Shown: positions 24,794 to 34,752, counted from the stretch's first letter. The stretch is 38,544 bases of DNA from Acidaminobacter hydrogenoformans DSM 2784 (GCF_900103005.1 NZ_FMWL01000025.1:1-38544), one strand, 5' to 3'. A program made the numbers and translations. Notes: a model not told the origin generated them from the letters alone.

Positions 24794-26755
24794 CTAATAC
24801 TCCGGCGGCAGCGCCATCATCTCTTCATAGGTAAAGACCGGGCCGTCCACACACATATAGTGGCTGCCCACCTTGCAGTGGCCGCACTTGCCTGCGCCGC
24901 AGCGCATGTGGGTCTCCAGGGTGGTGAGGATATCCGTAGGCTTCATGCCCAGTGCCAGAAGGTCCCTTGAGACTTCCTTGATCCGCTTAGGCGATGCGCA
25001 GACCAGCGCTGTGGTGTTGCTCCAGTCGAGCTCGAGCCCCGGGAGCAGATCATTGATATACCCCTGATGGGCTTTAACCTGATCCGTTGGGTCCTTCAGG
25101 GCGTAGTGGACCTCGACACCCTCCAGCTCGGCCCAGTCCCGGAGCTCACTCTTGTAAATGACTTTATCGTACTGCAGCGCGCTGGCCATGATCACGACTT
25201 TGCCAAAGTCCTGCAGATTGTTCACGACCTGAACCAAAATGGTCCTGAGCGGCGCCATGGCCACGCCGGAACCAATAAAGACCAGGTTGCGGCCTTTCAG
25301 CGGCTCGTATGGGAACGGCCTGCCGTAAGGGCCCCGCAGCCCCACTTTGTCCCCGACCTTCAAGTGGTACAGAATGTTTGAGACGGTCCCCACGTTCTTG
25401 AAACAGAAATCGAACTCATCACTTTCCTCAGGGCCAAACGGGATGGAAATAGGCACCTCGCCCTGACCAAACACCGTAATCTGGAAGAACTGGCCATTCA
25501 GCTTGAAGCTCTTGTGCAGCGCCGGATCGTCGTATTTGACATAGATGCGCTTGATCTCCGGTGTCTCCAGCTCAATCTTGGTAATAGTTGCCACATCCGG
25601 CGTGAAGAGGCCGTTACGCACGTTGATCTCACGGTCGAAGATTTCGTGGCGCATCTCCGTGATCTGATGAATCGCCGGCGTCTCAGGGGCTTCCTTCGCG
25701 GCCTTCTGGATAGAGTGGATAATGTCAATGATGCTGATATAAGTCGGACACACATCCGTGCAGCGTCCACAGCCCGAACAGCCCTTATATCCGAAGCGCT
25801 CCTCAATGTACTTCAGCTTGTCGTAAACCCTGTACCTCGTTCTCGACAGGGCGTTACGGGGATTGTGGAACTCCGCGTTGCGGGTAAAGTGGTCGCTCTG
25901 ACAGGAGTCCCAGTAACGGACCCGCATGCCGTGGTCCTGGTCGCGGTTTTCCTCGACCACATTGAAGCAGGTGCAGGTTGGGCACACGTTGGTGCAGCCG
26001 GTACAGCCTATGCAGGCGTTGGCCTCGTCCAGCCAGAAAGGCGCGTCAAAGGTGACTGCCATGTCCGCGTGGAGGTTGGTCAGATCCATTTTCAGCGGGA
26101 AGCTGTCTGCGACCTTTTGCCGGAGCTGTTCCTTCAGCTCCAGCAGAATGCCTGGGGAAACGTCGCCGGCGAACTCGTCTGACACAGGCACGAAAAAGTC
26201 CGCCGCAGCTTCGATCAGCTGCTGGCCCTTTGCCGTGGCGGATTCCACCAGATAGAAGCCCTCCAGCTCCGTCAAGGCAAGGTCGTGGCCGATGGTCGAG
26301 AAAACCCCCGTCCCCACCGACGTACAGAAGCAGTGCGGACCGGCTTTCAGACAGTTCACGGCGACAATATACACTTTGTCCCGCCTTGAGGCGTAGTTCG
26401 TATCCTCAAATTCCCTCAGGAAGAAGTGGTCGGTATACCCAATCCCGTAAGTGTCACAGGCCCGAACGCCATACAGGATCCTTTCGCCGGCGTGCTGCCG
26501 TGAGAGGTTTTCCACTTTCGTGTCTGAACCTTCACGATCCCAGCGGAACAGCGGCTCCTTCTGTTCGAAGAAGAATTCCTTGACGGGGAGGGTGAGGTTG
26601 ATGTAGTTGTCGGTGCGGGGGAAATCGACCATCGGCAAAAGGGAAATGTCTTTGCCTTTCCCAGAAGGGACATACACGGGGATGGTCTGATTCCAGCGCG
26701 ACAGGACGCGGTCGAGATTTGCTTTGTCCAGTTGGTACAACAGCGGGGTCTTCAT
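24794..26755 (-). CDS. Fused AsrA/AsrB-like iron-sulfur flavoprotein subunit
   Basis: The protein has 653 residues. Residues 1-370 resemble AsrA-type electron-transfer subunits (also found with hydrogenases), with two 4Fe-4S motifs: CIGCTGCTNVCP (248-259) and CSGCGRCTDVCP (326-337). Residues 380-653 resemble AsrB/DHODB-type reductases, with a FAD domain, a nucleotide-binding GSGVAMAPLRT (495-505), and a 2Fe-2S motif RCGAGKCGHCKVG plus a last Cys (618-635). The two halves are usually separate proteins. Its ATG overlaps the stop of the formate dehydrogenase gene by four bases, so I infer it carries electrons between that enzyme and NAD(P) or ferredoxin. Confidence 0.88.
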   Translation of the reverse strand: MKTPLLYQLDKANLDRVLSRWNQTIPVYVPSGKGKDISLLPMVDFPRTDNYINLTLPVKEFFFEQKEPLFRWDREGSDTKVENLSRQHAGERILYGVRACDTYGIGYTDHFFLREFEDTNYASRRDKVYIVAVNCLKAGPHCFCTSVGTGVFSTIGHDLALTELEGFYLVESATAKGQQLIEAAADFFVPVSDEFAGDVSPGILLELKEQLRQKVADSFPLKMDLTNLHADMAVTFDAPFWLDEANACIGCTGCTNVCPTCTCFNVVEENRDQDHGMRVRYWDSCQSDHFTRNAEFHNPRNALSRTRYRVYDKLKYIEERFGYKGCSGCGRCTDVCPTYISIIDIIHSIQKAAKEAPETPAIHQITEMRHEIFDREINVRNGLFTPDVATITKIELETPEIKRIYVKYDDPALHKSFKLNGQFFQITVFGQGEVPISIPFGPEESDEFDFCFKNVGTVSNILYHLKVGDKVGLRGPYGRPFPYEPLKGRNLVFIGSGVAMAPLRTILVQVVNNLQDFGKVVIMASALQYDKVIYKSELRDWAELEGVEVHYALKDPTDQVKAHQGYINDLLPGLELDWSNTTALVCASPKRIKEVSRDLLALGMKPTDILTTLETHMRCGAGKCGHCKVGSHYMCVDGPVFTYEEMMALPPEY

Positions 26756-28794
26756 TTTTCCACCTCAATTCTGACAGCTGTGACTTTGAGCTCGGGGATT
26801 TTGATCAGCGGATCCAGGTGCTGGCCGGTGAGGCGGTTGACCGGGGATTCCGCAAAGTGGAATGGTACAAAGATGGTTTTTTCGTTGATGCGGTCGGTGA
26901 TCACGGCGGTGGCGGTAATGCTGCCCCGGGCGCTGGTGATGCGGATCATCTGGTGTTCTTTGATGCCCATGGCCTTGGCGTCTTTCTCATTGATTTCCAC
27001 AAAGCCGTGAGGGTATTCCCGGTGCAGGGTCCAGACCTTGCGGGTCATGGTGCCGGTGTGGTATTGGTGGGTGACCCGGCCCGTGGTCATGATAAATGGA
27101 AATTCCTCGCTGGTGCGTTCGCCTTCGAAATCGAAATTGTTGATGGTGAAAAGGCCTTTGCCGCCGTGTCGACGGAACTGGCCCACGTGGAGGATTGGCG
27201 TGCCGGGATGGTTTTTATCCGGGCAAGGCCACTGAATGCCCACTTCTTGAATGCGCTCATGGGTGATGCCCGCATAGGTTGGAACCAGAAGGTTGATCTC
27301 GTCCATGATCTCGGAGGTGGATTTGTAATCGACGTCGAGTCCCATGCGCTGCATGAGCTCATTGAGGATGATCCAGTCCGGCTTCGAGTTGCCTACAGGC
27401 TCAATGACTTTGCGGATCAGCTGGACCCGGCGTTCGGTGTTCGTGTAGGTGCCGTCCTTTTCCAGCCAGCTGGAGGCCGGCAGGACCACGTCCGCGTATT
27501 CGGCAGTCTCTGTCAGGAAGAGGTCCTGAACTACCAGGAAGGGGAGCTTTTTCAGTGCATGAATGGTATGGTTCTGATCCGGGTCTGACAGCACCGGATT
27601 TTCGCCGACTATGTACATGGCCTTCATTGTGCCTGCGTCAATCAGGTCGAACATTTCCGACATGACCTTGCCCCGGAGGCTGGAGTAATCCCCCCAGACC
27701 TTGGAAAAGCGCTCCCAGGTGGTCGGCCACTCCGGGCGTTGATAGCCAGGCAGGTAATCAGGTAAGGTCGCCATGTCCCCGGAGCCCTGGACGTTGTTTT
27801 GCCCCCTGAGCGGGTTGATGCCGGTGGACGGCCGTCCCACATGGCCGGTCAGCATAGCCAGGTTGGCCAGGGCGCAGATACTGCGGGTAGCGGTGACGTG
27901 CTGGGTGACCCCCATGGTATACAGGATCATGGCCTTGTCACTGGTGGCATACGTCCGGGCAAAGTCCCGGATGACCTCGGCGGGCACTTTGGTGATGGGC
28001 TCAGCCCACTCCGGTGTGCAGTCCGCGACAGAGGCTTTCATAACCTCAAAGCTGGTCGTACGCTCGTCAATAAACTTCTGATCCTGCAGCCCCTCCTCGA
28101 GGATGACATGGATCATGGCGTTGAACATGGCCAGGTTGGTGCCCGGCTCTATAGGCGCGTAGCCGTGGGCAAAATCCGTGAGGCGGATCCGCCGCGGGTC
28201 AATGACGTAAAGCCTCGCGCCCTTGTCGACCGCTTCGAAGATGCGGGTGGCGACGAGGGGATGTTGCTCGGTGGTATTGGAGCCTATGACGAGGATCAGA
28301 TCCGCGTCCCCAATTTCGTCAATAGTATTGGTCATGGCGCCGCTCCCAAAAGAGATAGCCAGACTGGCTACCGTTGGGCTGTGTCAGAGGCGGGCGCAGT
28401 GGTCAATGCTGCTGGTCTTCAGCGCGGCCCGGGCGAACTTTGCCATGAGAAAATTCTCCTCATTCGTACAGCGTGCTGAAGAGAGCATGCCGATGGTCTC
28501 GGTATTATCCCCGCCAGTCATAGCCGCCTTAAAGCCCTCCACCACTTTGTCATAAGCCTCTTCCCAGCTGACTTCCCGGAAGCTGCCATCCGCCATTCGA
28601 ATCAGGGGATTGTTCAAGCGTCTTGAGTCGCGGACGAAACCAAAGCCATGCCAACCCTTTGAACATAGCTTGCCTTGACTCACCACATGATTGTAGCTCG
28701 GTGTGATGCCGAGCAGAGTGCCGTCATCCGCGACGTTGACATAGATGCCACAGCCGCAGCCGCAGTAACCGCAGGTCGTTTCCAAACGTTTCAT
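26752..28794 (-). CDS. fdhF: Selenocysteine formate dehydrogenase, molybdopterin catalytic subunit
   Basis: It is 680 residues when the in-frame UGA at 28386-28384 is read as selenocysteine 137. The context CARL-U-HSPTVA matches the active-site Sec-His of E. coli FdhF. The N-terminal 4Fe-4S site is C8, C11, C15 and C44, with the electron-relay Lys 46 (GKLCSKGWHG). Also present are NPLRGQNNVQG with the substrate Arg, and a C-terminal molybdopterin-guanine-dinucleotide domain (MTTGRVTHQYHTGTMTRK). It oxidises formate or reduces CO2 in the cytoplasm; no Tat signal. AAGGAGG is 7 bases before ATG 28794. Annotators without Sec decoding would split it at the UGA. Confidence 0.94.
28354..28372 (-). 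promoter_or_regulatory. Bacterial SECIS hairpin
   Basis: Eleven bases after the UGA, GGTAGCC pairs with GGCTATC over 7 bp (one G-U) around the loop AGTCT. Stem position and the GU-containing loop agree with the fdhF SECIS bound by SelB in E. coli. Confidence 0.85.
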
Positions 28795-28831
28795 CCGTCC
28801 GCCTCCTTGCCTTGGTGAGGTTCCTGGTATT

Positions 28832-28862
28832 ATTCAAATATAGACGTCATTCAAATATAGAC
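28832..28862. repeat. Tandem 17-bp repeat upstream of fdhF
   Basis: ATTCAAATATAGAC occurs at 28832-28845 and again at 28849-28862. The 17-base period is near one and a half helical turns. It lies in the fdhF promoter region, so it may be a regulator binding site or part of the promoter itself. Confidence 0.55.
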
Positions 28863-28924
28863 ACCATTAAATGAATACCCTTGTAGCGTTAGGCAAAACG
28901 GGGAATATGAGACCAAAATGGACA

Positions 28925-28977
28925 AAAACGCAGCTGTAGCACTTAAACTCAAGGTTTGAAGTGCCACAGCTGCGTTT
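28925..28977 (-). terminator. Terminator of the GGDEF gene
   Basis: On the minus strand CGCAGCTGT..GCACTT pairs with AAGTGC..ACAGCTGCG and then runs into TTTTTG. The stem starts at the stop codon of the gene. Confidence 0.85.
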
Positions 28978-30349
28978 ACGCATACGCCATTCGATGTTTC
29001 TGTTTCCAAGCGTACATCTTCTCATCTGCCTTATGAATGACCATGTCCATTTGCTCTACGTGAGAGAGCAGCGCTGTGCCAAAGGAGACAGACAGAGGGA
29101 AATCAAAAGGCGGATCTGCTTTCAGTGCCTGGTTGACCCGGATGAAAATATGGTCTGCTTCCTCAGAGGTACACGCGGTCAGGAGCACGAGGAACTCGTC
29201 ACCTCCGTAGCGAATGATCACATCCCCGGTTCTGAGCATGCGGCTCATGGTGTCCGCTACATATTTCAGCGCCGAATCACCAGCCTTATGGCCAAAGGTA
29301 TCGTTGATGACTTTCAGGTCGTTGACATCCACCATGGCGAGGACGTAGTGGGTCATGTCGAGAAGGCTCAGGGCTTCGTTGGCGTGTTTCCACTGCTCCA
29401 GATAGCGTCTTGAAAACGTTCCAGTCAGCTGATCACGGTTAGCAATATCCATGTAAACCGCTTTGGTCTTTTCTGCATGTCCTGCCAAATGGCGAATGTG
29501 GTAAACTATGAACCTGTTTGTGAGAAACAGCACAATGCCTACTGCCAGTGCAAATCCCAGAAGGTTCAGATGAAGAATGTCGTCCAATCGGTCGTAGAGC
29601 ACGGCATTCGAGGTCGAAACATGAAGGGACTGGCTCGTGCCATCTATGGGCAGGCAAAAGCCAGTATACCAGCCGTTGTCGTAAAGAACCGCATTTCCGA
29701 TCTGGCGTTGTTTTGCCCCGGCACCAAAGAGCTGCTTTTCCTGAAACCTGTCAACAAACGCGAAGGCCAAGCTGTCGCGGTTCAGTGACTTTGTCAGGCT
29801 TGAAATATCATACAGAACCAAGTCGTAGCCATAGATCTGATTGTTGGCTGTCAGAGGCACAGCGATAAAGAGGACAGGGGTATCCCGCCCTGTTAGAAAA
29901 ATGCTTTGAAGCTCATGGGGATCATCTGTTTGTATTTGGCTGAGCAGCGCAGGCAGATATTCTTTGCCCAAGGTCGCGTTCACTTGCCCAAACAGCAGCC
30001 GTACCCCAGCGGTCAAATGGGGCTGGTTTGCCGTTTCCCTGAGAAAACTGACAGCGCTGAGTTGGCGAACGTCTTCTGAGGTCATTCTGCCATTCAGATA
30101 ATCGTCGAGGGGGCCATGCTGGACCAAAGCGTGTGACAGATTTTTCGCATTCTCCTGGCTGCGGAGAATAAACTGATCTATAGTTTTAACAGAGGCTTCA
30201 GAGGTCAGGACAAAGTTTTCCAGTATCATTTTCTCCAATGTTGTGCGGTAGGGCTGAAACAGGGTGACGAAGGAAATAATGACAATGAGGATAAAGACCA
30301 TCCACGTCCATACTTTGAATTTTTTAATGAAAGGGCTGGATTTTACCAT
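28976..30349 (-). CDS. Membrane-bound diguanylate cyclase (GGDEF)
   Basis: The protein has 457 residues from ATG 30349, with GGAGG 7 bases before it. A membrane helix at about 12-33, an extracytoplasmic sensor region (about 35-265, no named domain recognised), and a second helix (LLGFALAVGIVLFLTNRF) precede a cytoplasmic GGDEF domain. The active-site motif RYGGDEFLVLL is intact (GGDEF at residues 382-386), and RTGD five residues upstream is a product-inhibition I-site. It should make cyclic-di-GMP. It lies 80 bases downstream of the GGDEF-EAL gene on the same strand. Confidence 0.93.
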   Translation of the reverse strand: MVKSSPFIKKFKVWTWMVFILIVIISFVTLFQPYRTTLEKMILENFVLTSEASVKTIDQFILRSQENAKNLSHALVQHGPLDDYLNGRMTSEDVRQLSAVSFLRETANQPHLTAGVRLLFGQVNATLGKEYLPALLSQIQTDDPHELQSIFLTGRDTPVLFIAVPLTANNQIYGYDLVLYDISSLTKSLNRDSLAFAFVDRFQEKQLFGAGAKQRQIGNAVLYDNGWYTGFCLPIDGTSQSLHVSTSNAVLYDRLDDILHLNLLGFALAVGIVLFLTNRFIVYHIRHLAGHAEKTKAVYMDIANRDQLTGTFSRRYLEQWKHANEALSLLDMTHYVLAMVDVNDLKVINDTFGHKAGDSALKYVADTMSRMLRTGDVIIRYGGDEFLVLLTACTSEEADHIFIRVNQALKADPPFDFPLSVSFGTALLSHVEQMDMVIHKADEKMYAWKQKHRMAYA

Positions 30350-30429
30350 AGGCAGGCCTCCGTGTTTTTTGCGTATTCTTAAATTGTTAAAACTTGTTTT
30401 CATCTTGTCGTACTTAAAGTGGTTTTGTA

Positions 30430-32955
30430 TCACCGGATATTTTCTACGGAAATTTCCTCCGCCGCATTAAAACCTCGGGAAGCTATGAAGCGTTCTGCTT
30501 CTTCTGAGGGCACAGGTTTACAGAAATAATAGCCTTGAGCCAGATCACAGCCCTGACGGATCAGGTAATTCAGCTGGGTTTCGGTTTCGACACCTTCAGC
30601 CAGGACTCTTAAACCCAGTTGGTGTGCAAGGTTGATAATAGCACTGAGGAGATGAAGCTCATCTTCTTCATTTTGGATTTGGCTGATAAATTCGCGGTCT
30701 ATTTTCAAGGTATCAATAGGAAGCTTGTTCAGATAAGTCAAAGAAGAATATCCGGAGCCAAAATCGTCCAGTGAGATTGAAAATCCAAGGGCTTTCAACT
30801 CATCCAGAATGTTGAGGCTCAAATCCAAATCTTCAATAATGGCAGTTTCCGTAATTTCCAGGTCAAATGCCTCAGGCTTCAGGCGGCAGGCTTTGACATA
30901 CTTTTGAAGGGTGTTGACCACTGCACTGTTGGTCAGGCACTTACCGGAAAGGTTGATGGACATTCTGAGATTGTCAAAACCGAGGCGTCGCCAGTCAGAC
31001 GTTTGCTGTGCAGCTGTTTTGATGACCCATTCACTGATGCTGCTGATATAGCCATGCTGCTCCGCATAAGGGATAAAGACCATAGGAGAGACAGGTCGGC
31101 CATCACTGTCATTCAGGCGAATCAAAGCCTCAACACCGGATACCGTCATGGTGTTCAGCTCTAAAATGGGCTGGTAAACCAGTGAAAATAAATTTTGGTC
31201 AAGGGCAGTGCGCAGGAGACTGCTCATTTGAATGGAGTTTAAAATTTTATCCCGCATGTCGTCTTTAAAGAGGACACATTTGCCGCGGTCGTGGGCCTTG
31301 GCATGGAACAGCGCTGTATCTGCACTAATTTCCAATGTGTTGAGATCACCGGCGTGCGTTGGATAGAGCGCCATACCTAAAGTGGCGGAGACCATGAATT
31401 CCTGTTCGTGGCAGACCCATTTAAATTTTAATGCTTCTGCAGCGCTGCACATCCGTTTGGTCATGGACATCTCATCTTCATTCTCGCTGGATTCAACCAA
31501 CAAGGCAAATTCGTCGCCGCCTATCCGTGAAATCAGGTTCGGTTCCGGGAATATATCTCTGAGTTTTCCGGCAAACACCTGCAGGAGTTGGTCCCCAGCC
31601 TCGACACCAACGCTGTCGTTGATGTGCTTGAAATTGACCAAATCAAGGTACACCAAGGCAACCTTACGGCTCTGCTCCAGCGTCTCTGCCAGCTGCTGCT
31701 GGACTTGAAGCCTGAAGAAGCTGCGGTTGGGCAAATGCGTCAAAGGGTCATAGTAGGCCATGTCGTGGAGCTGATCCAGCATCACCCGGTTCTCCGTGTC
31801 GTCAACACCAACAGACAGAATATATTTGAGAGCCCCCTGCTGATCCCGAATCACACTGGTATACCACAAAATATCCGCTTTTCTGCCATCTTTACACAAA
31901 ATAGAGATATCAAAGTGATCTTTCTTTTCACCCTGCAACAAATGTTCAATGAATTTTCTGTTGCGCTCGAGTTCATTCGGGATACTAAGGAGCTCAAGGA
32001 CGTCGCGACCAATGACTTCAGGCGCTTCATAGCCTGTTATGCGCTCAGCCATAGGGTTGAATCTAATGATCTGGCCATCTGGATTCATCATCAGGATCAT
32101 GACGGGTGATTTCAAGAGAACGTTTTCAAGCAGTTTTTTTTCCTGGTTCATGGCATTATTCATGAGAATGATGTCCGTAATGTCGGTATGTGAGCCGGCA
32201 ATTTTTTTTGCTTTGCCGTTGTCATCCCTGAAAGCAACTGCTCTGCTTTGAATCCAGCGGATCTCACCCGCGTCTGAATAGATGCGGTATGTATTTTCAT
32301 ATAAGTTATCCGAGCTCTCAACGAACTGCGCAAGGGCACTCTGGATCATCTCCCGGTCTTCGGGATGAAGGATGGCGATCCAGTCCTCTATGCGGTTGGC
32401 TGGCGGATGCTCTGAAAGGTGATATTGTGGTTTGGAGAGGATGGAGGAATGATAATGGCCAGTCTCCAGGTCCCATTCCCACAAAGCGTCGTTCGAGCCC
32501 TCGACGGCCAGGCGGTAACGCTGGTCGCTGTTGGCAAGAGCCGCCTTTTGATGGGTCAGGACTTCGTGCTGACGCTCAAGAATGGTCGTGATTTCATCCA
32601 GCTGATGCTCATAAGCACTGAGCACCTGAGTTTCCTCATGAATGTGAGAAATTGCCTTTGAGAACAATTTAATTCTTTTTAAGATGATGAGGTAGAAGAC
32701 AGCCCCGGTGGCAATGACATAGATCCAACCTTTGTAGAGCTGCAGTGTCCTGAAGCGTGCGCTGTCTTGTATTAAACGGGAAAGGAAATAATCTGAGAAG
32801 AGGATCCAGAGTATGCCTATCGTTAAGTAGGTCATTATGATTCGCAAGGTTTCCTTGGCGGGGTTTAAACGCTTTTTCTCCGCTATCAGCGCGTCGCGGT
32901 TGTTTTCGATTTCACTGGCACGGTGTTTCAACCAGTCAGATTTATTGGAAAGCAT
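30430..32955 (-). CDS. PAS-GGDEF-EAL cyclic-di-GMP protein with membrane anchor
   Basis: The protein has 841 residues from ATG 32955 (MLSNKSDW), with GGAGATG upstream; an ATG at 33024 has no ribosome binding site. Two membrane helices near residues 40-90 are followed by a coiled coil, two PAS domains (WEWDLETGHYHSS.. and MILMMNPDGQIIRFNPMAERITGYE..), GGDEF and EAL. The GGDEF motif (SRIGGDEFALL) is intact but the I-site RxxD is missing. The EAL domain keeps VEALIRL, DDFGSGYSSL and AEGVETE, so phosphodiesterase activity is likely. It may be bifunctional or use GGDEF only as a GTP sensor. Confidence 0.92.
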   Translation of the reverse strand: MLSNKSDWLKHRASEIENNRDALIAEKKRLNPAKETLRIIMTYLTIGILWILFSDYFLSRLIQDSARFRTLQLYKGWIYVIATGAVFYLIILKRIKLFSKAISHIHEETQVLSAYEHQLDEITTILERQHEVLTHQKAALANSDQRYRLAVEGSNDALWEWDLETGHYHSSILSKPQYHLSEHPPANRIEDWIAILHPEDREMIQSALAQFVESSDNLYENTYRIYSDAGEIRWIQSRAVAFRDDNGKAKKIAGSHTDITDIILMNNAMNQEKKLLENVLLKSPVMILMMNPDGQIIRFNPMAERITGYEAPEVIGRDVLELLSIPNELERNRKFIEHLLQGEKKDHFDISILCKDGRKADILWYTSVIRDQQGALKYILSVGVDDTENRVMLDQLHDMAYYDPLTHLPNRSFFRLQVQQQLAETLEQSRKVALVYLDLVNFKHINDSVGVEAGDQLLQVFAGKLRDIFPEPNLISRIGGDEFALLVESSENEDEMSMTKRMCSAAEALKFKWVCHEQEFMVSATLGMALYPTHAGDLNTLEISADTALFHAKAHDRGKCVLFKDDMRDKILNSIQMSSLLRTALDQNLFSLVYQPILELNTMTVSGVEALIRLNDSDGRPVSPMVFIPYAEQHGYISSISEWVIKTAAQQTSDWRRLGFDNLRMSINLSGKCLTNSAVVNTLQKYVKACRLKPEAFDLEITETAIIEDLDLSLNILDELKALGFSISLDDFGSGYSSLTYLNKLPIDTLKIDREFISQIQNEEDELHLLSAIINLAHQLGLRVLAEGVETETQLNYLIRQGCDLAQGYYFCKPVPSEEAERFIASRGFNAAEEISVENIR

Positions 32956-33142
32956 AGCTTCATCTCCGGAATTAGAATGTGACAGCCGCTTATTAAAGCG
33001 GGTCCGGTCGAAGGAAGGTGTCATGAAAGTTTATAAATATTTATTGGAAGGTTAACATATACTCAATATTGTATTGTAATATTTTTTGAGGTGCAACAAA
33101 ATAATTGTAATATGTCGAAATAGTTATGAACAAAACTTCTGA

Positions 33143-33171
33143 TCGAAAGTATAGGCTTCAAGCGGTATAAT
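33143..33171 (+). promoter_or_regulatory. Promoter of the MFS gene
   Basis: TCGAAA (33143-33148), 17 bases, TATAAT (33166-33171). The upstream AT-rich stretch from 32956 shows nothing else that I can support. Confidence 0.5.
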
Positions 33172-33245
33172 ATAGTGAAAGCTCAAATAGTCAGAGGCAT
33201 TCAGCAACGGCATCAAAATAAATCTCTATACTGAGGATAATTATA

Positions 33246-34556
33246 ATGACGAATGAACATAACCACCCTAAGGCATGGATCAGAGAGACAGTCGTCTTTA
33301 TGACCAGCCAGATGTTCACGCTTTTCGGATCTTCCTTGGTGCAATATGCGATCTTATGGTATATCACCCTTGAGACGAAGTCAGGACTTATGGTGACTAT
33401 TTCCGCGATCAGCGGATTTTTGCCTGCCTTCATTTTGTCCCCCTTTGCTGGGGTATGGGCGGACCGGTACGACCGAAAAAAAATGATCATTCTCTCAGAC
33501 ATTGGAATTGCTTTGGCCACACTGATTCTGGCCTTTTTCCTGATGGCGGGCTTCAAGGCCCTTTGGCTCATGTTTGTGCTGTCTGCGGTACGCTCTATTG
33601 GCAGCGGCGTTCAGATGCCTGCAGTCAATGCGCTGCTTCCGCAGCTGGTACCAAAAGAAAAGCTGACTCGTGTCAATGGCATCAACTACAGCCTGCAGTC
33701 AGGGTTGATGCTGGCTTCGCCTGTCGCAAGCGGTGCGCTTATGAGCATGACCAGCCTTCAAAACATTCTATTTATTGATATTGTCACAGCTGTTATTGCC
33801 GTTGGAATCATGATCTTGTTTCTTCATGTGAGACCTCACGAAAAAGCCCTTTCGAAACAGGAGGGAGGCTATTTTGAGGATTTGAAGCTGGGGTTTTCCT
33901 ATATTGGTGGTCATGCGTTCATCCTTCATTTTTTCGTGTTTTTTGGCATCACTATGTTTTTGGTCTCACCTTCCGCTTTTTTGACACCGCTGCAGGTCAC
34001 ACGGACTTTTAATGGCACTTACTGGCATCTGACGGTGATTGAAGTCGTGTTTTTTGTGGGGATGCTGGCAGGCGGCGGTTTGATGGCAGCCTGGGGCGGA
34101 CTGAAAAACAGGATTCATACTATAGCCCTTGCAGGCGTCCTCATTGGTGTTGGAACCCTTGCCCTTGGAATCGTTCCATCGTTTTGGGGGTATACGCTGT
34201 TTCTCGGTTTGATAGGCGTCTCCATTCCCATGTACAACACGCCTTCAACCGTTTTGATTCAGGAAACGGTGGATGAGAATTATATGGGCAGGGTGTTTGG
34301 GGTTATGAGTATGCTTTCCAGTGCCATGATGCCCCTTGGTATGATGTTCTTTGGGCCGGTCTCTGATAAGGTTGCCATTGAGTGGCTGATGATCGCGACA
34401 GGGGTGCTGATTGTCTTTCTTAGCGCCGGTATGATTTTAGACGGGACCCTCGTAGCGGCAGGCAGGGAGAAAGTGACAGCGGCTTTGGAGCCGCAAATGG
34501 AGCACCCTGAAGCAACAGAGCCTGATTTTGAGAGTGGACCTGATGATAGGCTTTAG
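33246..34556 (+). CDS. MFS efflux transporter
   Basis: The protein has 436 residues with about 12 membrane helices. It contains the MFS loop motif GVWADRYDRKKMIILSD (a variant of GxLaDRxGRrr) after helix 2 and the repeat-like GLIGVSIPMYNTPSTVLIQETVDENYMGRVFGVMSML. This resembles the macrolide-efflux (Mef-like, MFS_3) group. The last 40 residues are hydrophilic and acidic. ATG 33246 has a TGAGGAT site about 7 bases upstream. It stands alone, and the substrate cannot be inferred. Confidence 0.88.
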   Translation: MTNEHNHPKAWIRETVVFMTSQMFTLFGSSLVQYAILWYITLETKSGLMVTISAISGFLPAFILSPFAGVWADRYDRKKMIILSDIGIALATLILAFFLMAGFKALWLMFVLSAVRSIGSGVQMPAVNALLPQLVPKEKLTRVNGINYSLQSGLMLASPVASGALMSMTSLQNILFIDIVTAVIAVGIMILFLHVRPHEKALSKQEGGYFEDLKLGFSYIGGHAFILHFFVFFGITMFLVSPSAFLTPLQVTRTFNGTYWHLTVIEVVFFVGMLAGGGLMAAWGGLKNRIHTIALAGVLIGVGTLALGIVPSFWGYTLFLGLIGVSIPMYNTPSTVLIQETVDENYMGRVFGVMSMLSSAMMPLGMMFFGPVSDKVAIEWLMIATGVLIVFLSAGMILDGTLVAAGREKVTAALEPQMEHPEATEPDFESGPDDRL

Positions 34557-34752
34557 AGTGGGTCTGTTGAACTTCCCATGACTTAAATTATGGGATTCCT
34601 ACGCCAACTATTTGAAAAGTTCTCGTCCTTTTGCTAAAATCAATGAGGTCTGCAAAGAACCTGCAGTCCCGTTGTTACAATGTAAGAACTCAAAAAAGAG
34701 CTTTTGCCCAAAGTCTCATATTAACCAAACCATCTGAAAGGAAGTGCGCACC

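Noticed and set aside
28336..28383. Frameshift or nonsense pseudogene between the two halves of fdhF
   Set aside because: The halves are in the same frame, separated only by a UGA at the known Sec site with a SECIS-like hairpin, so a selenoprotein explains it better.
25514..28479. Several long plus-strand frames (up to 289 codons) across the formate dehydrogenase operon
   Set aside because: They are antisense to two well-conserved proteins and show no protein-like motifs or ribosome binding sites.
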